DNA of 64,000 nt from Mycobacterium sp. ITM-2016-00317 (GTDB lineage: Bacteria > Actinomycetota > Actinomycetes > Mycobacteriales > Mycobacteriaceae). The stretch is taken from positions 1 to 64,000 of the forward strand of contig NZ_CP134399.1 in the NCBI RefSeq assembly GCF_002968295.1. The letters are read 5' to 3'. Shown piece by piece: positions 61,147-64,000 of the stretch. The notes under the pieces were generated by a model that worked only from the letters and a program-made list of their open reading frames with translations, had not been told where the DNA came from and did no database searches. The number at the start of each line of letters is the position of its first letter. Position 1 is the stretch's first letter. The position numbers and the translations under genes are program-made.

Positions 61147-61288
61147 GCGGCGAGCGTAACGCGGCCGTCACACACCGGCGCCATGCCATTGTGTGATCGT
61201 TCAACGCTGGGGCACCGCCACGGTGCGATCTCTGCGTATTCGCCCGGACGGCTGGCGTCAGCGAACGACGGACGTGATAGTTCGTGCC

Positions 61289-62740
61289 ATGTCGTCATTG
61301 GTCAGCCCGGCTGAGCAGCAGCCACAGCTACGCCGCGAGTTCTCCCTGGGATCGGCGTTCGCGTTCGCGTTCGCCTTCATCTCCCCGATCGTCGCCCTGT
61401 ACGGGATCTTCGGGCTGGCGCTGTCGGCCGCCGGGCCGAGCTTCTGGTGGGGCTTCGGCCTGGTGTTCGGCGGTCAGTTCCTGGTCGCGCTGGTGTTCGC
61501 CACGCTGGTGTCGCGCTGGCCGCTGGAGGGATCGATCTACCAGTGGTCTCGCCGCCTACTCGGCAGCACCTACGGCTGGTTCGCCGGCTGGGTCTACATG
61601 TGGACCCTGGTCATCGCGATGGCCACCGTCGCGCTCGGCGCGGCCGGCTTCACCGCCAACATCGTCGGCATCGAGGAGCCCTCGGGCGGCACCCTGGCCT
61701 GGATCGCGCTGCTGATCCTGCTGGCCGGCACCGCCGTGAACCTGGTCGGACGCCAGGCACTGAAGATCTTCATGATCGGCAGCATCATCGCCGAGGTCAT
61801 CGGCTCCGTGGTGCTGGGCACCTGGCTGCTGCTGTTCCACCGGCACAACTCGCTGTCGGTGCTGTTCGAGGGCGGCGGCGCCGAGTTCGACGCGTGGGCC
61901 TACCTCAGTGGCCCGTTCCTGCTCGCGGTCGCGTTCATCGGCTGGTCGTTCGTCGGCTTCGAAAGCGCCGGCTCGATCGCCGAGGAGGTGCACAACCCGC
62001 GTCGCGACCTGCCCAAGGCGGTGCTGTTCTCGCTGGGCTTCATCGCGCTGGTGGTCGCCTACTCCAGCCTGGCGATCATCCTGGCCATCCCCGATCTCGG
62101 CGCGGTGGCCGACGGCGCGGTCGGTGACCCGGTGTACGAGACACTGACCACCGCGCTGGGCGCAGGCATCGCCAAACCGGTGCAGGTCATGTTCGTCATC
62201 GGCTTCCTGGCCAGCTTCCTGGCGCTGCAGACGTCCGCCTCGCGCGTCATCTGGGCCTACGCCCGCGACGGGGCGCTGCCCGCCGCCGACACGCTGGTGC
62301 AGCTGCGCGGCAAGGCGCGCATCCCGGTGGTCGCGATTCTGGTGACCACGGTGCTGGGCGCGGGTCTGTTCCTGCTGAGCATCGTCGCCGGCGACATCTA
62401 CTCGTTGATGGTGAACTTCACCGCGGGCGGCTTCTACCTCGCGTTCCTGTTCCCGCTCGTCGGCTTCCTGGTGGTGCTGCTGCGCAAGGCGTGGAAGCCC
62501 GGGGCGTTCTCGTTGCGAGGCTGGACGCTGCCGGTGGCGGTGGTCGCCGTGACCTGGGCTCTGCTGCAGTTCCTCAACATCGCCTGGCCGCGCGTCGCGT
62601 TCGAACAGCGCTACCTGGACTGGTCGGTCTGGATCGGCATCGCCGTGCTCGGCGTCCTCGGCGCGGTGCTGTACGGCAGCGTGAAGTCCCGGATCAGCGC
62701 ACCGCAGGATCTGGACGAGCCGGCACTGGCCGATGACTGA
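61289..62740 (+). CDS. APC-family amino acid/amine permease
   Basis: A 483-aa integral membrane protein with about twelve hydrophobic helices. The first carries the APC signature (LGSAFAFAFAFISPIVALYG), and GWSFVGFESAGSIAEEVHNP is the conserved consensus around helix 6. ATG 61289 is chosen because the upstream extension is not hydrophobic or conserved. Its stop overlaps the next gene by eight bases. The substrate is not inferable; PucR control and two dehydrogenases suggest uptake of a catabolised amine or amino acid. Confidence 0.88.
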   Translation: MSSLVSPAEQQPQLRREFSLGSAFAFAFAFISPIVALYGIFGLALSAAGPSFWWGFGLVFGGQFLVALVFATLVSRWPLEGSIYQWSRRLLGSTYGWFAGWVYMWTLVIAMATVALGAAGFTANIVGIEEPSGGTLAWIALLILLAGTAVNLVGRQALKIFMIGSIIAEVIGSVVLGTWLLLFHRHNSLSVLFEGGGAEFDAWAYLSGPFLLAVAFIGWSFVGFESAGSIAEEVHNPRRDLPKAVLFSLGFIALVVAYSSLAIILAIPDLGAVADGAVGDPVYETLTTALGAGIAKPVQVMFVIGFLASFLALQTSASRVIWAYARDGALPAADTLVQLRGKARIPVVAILVTTVLGAGLFLLSIVAGDIYSLMVNFTAGGFYLAFLFPLVGFLVVLLRKAWKPGAFSLRGWTLPVAVVAVTWALLQFLNIAWPRVAFEQRYLDWSVWIGIAVLGVLGAVLYGSVKSRISAPQDLDEPALADD

Positions 62741-63440
62741 TCGACCGGTAGCCCTGGTCACCGGCGGCGCCAGCGGCATCGGCGCCGCGGTGGTCGAGGC
62801 GCTCACCGCCCGCGGCTACACCGTCGGCTGCCTGGACCTGAATCCGGGAACGGCCGAGAACGCCGTCGCTGAAAATACCGTCGCCACCGACGTTTCCGAC
62901 GCCGGTGCGGTGGCCGCCGCGGTGTCCCAGCTGCGTGAGCGGCTCGGTCCGATCAGTGCGGTGGTGACCTCCGCCGGCTACTACGAGATGTCACCGGTGT
63001 CCGAGATCAGCACCGACGCGTGGCACCGGATGCTGCGCGTGCACCTGGGCGGGCTGGCCAATGTCGCGCGGGCCACCCTGCCGGATCTGATCGCGACCGG
63101 CGGATCGCTGGTCGCCGTGGCCAGTGAACTCGCCGTCGGCGGCGGCGACGAGGACGCGCACTACGCCGCGGCCAAGGGAGCGATCATCGGCCTGGTTCGC
63201 AGCCTGGCCGTCGAGACTGCCAGCAGCGGGGTTCGGGTTAATGCGGTCGCCCCCGGACCCACCGACACCCCGCTGCTGGCCCCCGACTCACCCTGGCGCG
63301 CAAGCGAATACCTGCAGACGCTGCCGCTGCGTCGGCTCACCACCCCGGCCGAGGTGGCTCGCTGCGTCGAGTTCCTGATCTGCGACGCCACCTTCAGCAC
63401 CGGAGACGTCGTCAACGTCAACTCGGGAGCGGTCATATGA
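62733..63440 (+). CDS. Short-chain dehydrogenase/reductase (SDR)
   Basis: A 235-aa classical SDR: cofactor motif TGGASGIG, SAGYYEM in the NNAG position, a catalytic Ser in VAVASELAVGG and YAAAK. Starts inside the permease stop and overlaps the following SDR by four bases, so the three genes form one operon. Confidence 0.9.
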   Translation: MTDRPVALVTGGASGIGAAVVEALTARGYTVGCLDLNPGTAENAVAENTVATDVSDAGAVAAAVSQLRERLGPISAVVTSAGYYEMSPVSEISTDAWHRMLRVHLGGLANVARATLPDLIATGGSLVAVASELAVGGGDEDAHYAAAKGAIIGLVRSLAVETASSGVRVNAVAPGPTDTPLLAPDSPWRASEYLQTLPLRRLTTPAEVARCVEFLICDATFSTGDVVNVNSGAVI

Positions 63441-64000
63441 GCACGGATCTGCGCGGCCGGGTCGCACTGGTCACCGGCGCCGCCCAGGGCATGGGCGCCG
63501 CACACGCCCGGCGGCTGGCCGCCGCCGGCGCCACGGTCGCGGTCAACGACCTGCACGACAGTGACGCGCTCACCGCGCTGGCCACCGAGATCGGCGGCCT
63601 CACCGCGCCCGGTGACGTCTCCGATCCGCTGCAGTGCCAGGCGATCGCCGCGCACGTCGCGGCCACCACGGGCCGACTCGACATCCTGGTGGCCAACCAC
63701 GCGTACATGACGATGGCCCCGCTGCTCGAACACGACGAGAACGACTGGTGGAAGGTCGTCGACACCAACCTCGGCGGCACCTTCTTCCTGGTGCAGAGCG
63801 TGCTGCCGTACATGCGCGACGCCGGAGCGGGCCGCGTCGTGGTCATCACCAGCGAATGGGGGGTGACGGGCTGGCCCGAGGCGACCGCCTACGCGGCGGC
63901 CAAGTCCGGGCTGATCTCCCTGGTCAAGACGCTGGGCCGGGAGCTCGCACGCGAGCACATCATCGTCAACGCGGTGGCGCCCGGCGTGATCGACACCCCG
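63437..64000 (+). CDS. Short-chain dehydrogenase/reductase, truncated by window end
   Basis: 188 codons are present: MSTDLRGRVALVTGAAQGMG with the nucleotide motif, ANHAYM, VITSEWGVTG and the active-site YAAAKSG, then NAVAPGVIDTP. The C-terminal part lies beyond the window. Overlaps the previous SDR (ATGA). Confidence 0.9.
   Translation, partial: MSTDLRGRVALVTGAAQGMGAAHARRLAAAGATVAVNDLHDSDALTALATEIGGLTAPGDVSDPLQCQAIAAHVAATTGRLDILVANHAYMTMAPLLEHDENDWWKVVDTNLGGTFFLVQSVLPYMRDAGAGRVVVITSEWGVTGWPEATAYAAAKSGLISLVKTLGRELAREHIIVNAVAPGVIDTP

Noticed and set aside
61556..62806. 416-codon open frame antisense to the permease
   Set aside because: Composition is typical of a shadow frame (long His/Gln/Arg/Asp runs) and the plus strand encodes a clear APC permease.

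Overview
The window is the replication-origin region of an actinobacterium, almost certainly a non-tuberculous, rapid-grower-type Mycobacterium/Mycolicibacterium. It has high-GC codon use with many GTG starts. It carries the diagnostic mycobacterial order dnaA-dnaN-gnd-recF-DUF721-gyrB-gyrA-DUF3566-tRNA-Ile-tRNA-Ala, then cwsA-ppiA-crgA and the trpG/pknB-pknA-pbpA-rodA-pstP-fhaB-fhaA cluster. The presence of gnd between dnaN and recF, and Ser rather than Ala at the GyrA resistance-determining position, argue against M. tuberculosis and are compatible with the M. fortuitum/aurum-like side of the genus.

Region 1 (1-11.95 kb): initiation and topology genes. oriC lies between dnaA and dnaN, followed by the two gyrase subunits and two tRNAs with a 41-codon ORF between them. 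Region 2 (12-18.3 kb): a serine dehydratase, cell-envelope and division helpers (CwsA, CrgA, PH-domain and DUF881 membrane proteins), cyclophilin, a secreted PE-PPE-type hydrolase and TrpG. Region 3 (18.3-28.3 kb, minus strand): the Ser/Thr-kinase, phosphatase, FHA, PBP and SEDS operon that coordinates growth and peptidoglycan synthesis, ending upstream at tRNA-Leu(CAG). Between pbpA and pknA there is a triplicated 26-bp translation-initiation cassette.

Region 4 (28.3 to about 55.9 kb): an accessory island placed directly behind tRNA-Leu. It holds (a) a UDG-like protein, a type I restriction-modification operon (hsdM-hsdS-DUF726 hydrolase-hsdR) and a 784-aa unrecognised protein with a zinc ribbon and a PD-(D/E)XK-like motif; (b) an IS3 remnant; (c) on the minus strand, an apparent type II-short CBASS operon (HNH-SAVED effector, CD-NTase cyclase, E2-like protein). 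The CBASS operon is preceded by a sigma factor (frameshifted here), an XRE-type regulator, an ImmA/IrrE-type metallopeptidase and a 65-aa internally duplicated protein; (d) a set of unrecognised actinobacterial genes including an AAA+ ATPase pair; and (e) a tyrosine-recombinase-like gene coupled to a DDE-transposase-like gene. Similar long-stem hairpins stand at both ends of the island.

Region 5 (56-64 kb): a DUF222/HNH (13E12-type) protein, a VWA protein with a small partner and palindromic operators, a membrane coiled-coil protein, and a PucR-type regulator (frameshifted) divergent from an APC permease-SDR-SDR operon, cut by the window end.

The strongest candidate for an undescribed system is the CBASS locus with its sigma/XRE/metallopeptidase control module. 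Three genes (DUF721, sigma factor, PucR) each show a single apparent one-base loss, so sequencing error has to be excluded before they are called pseudogenes.
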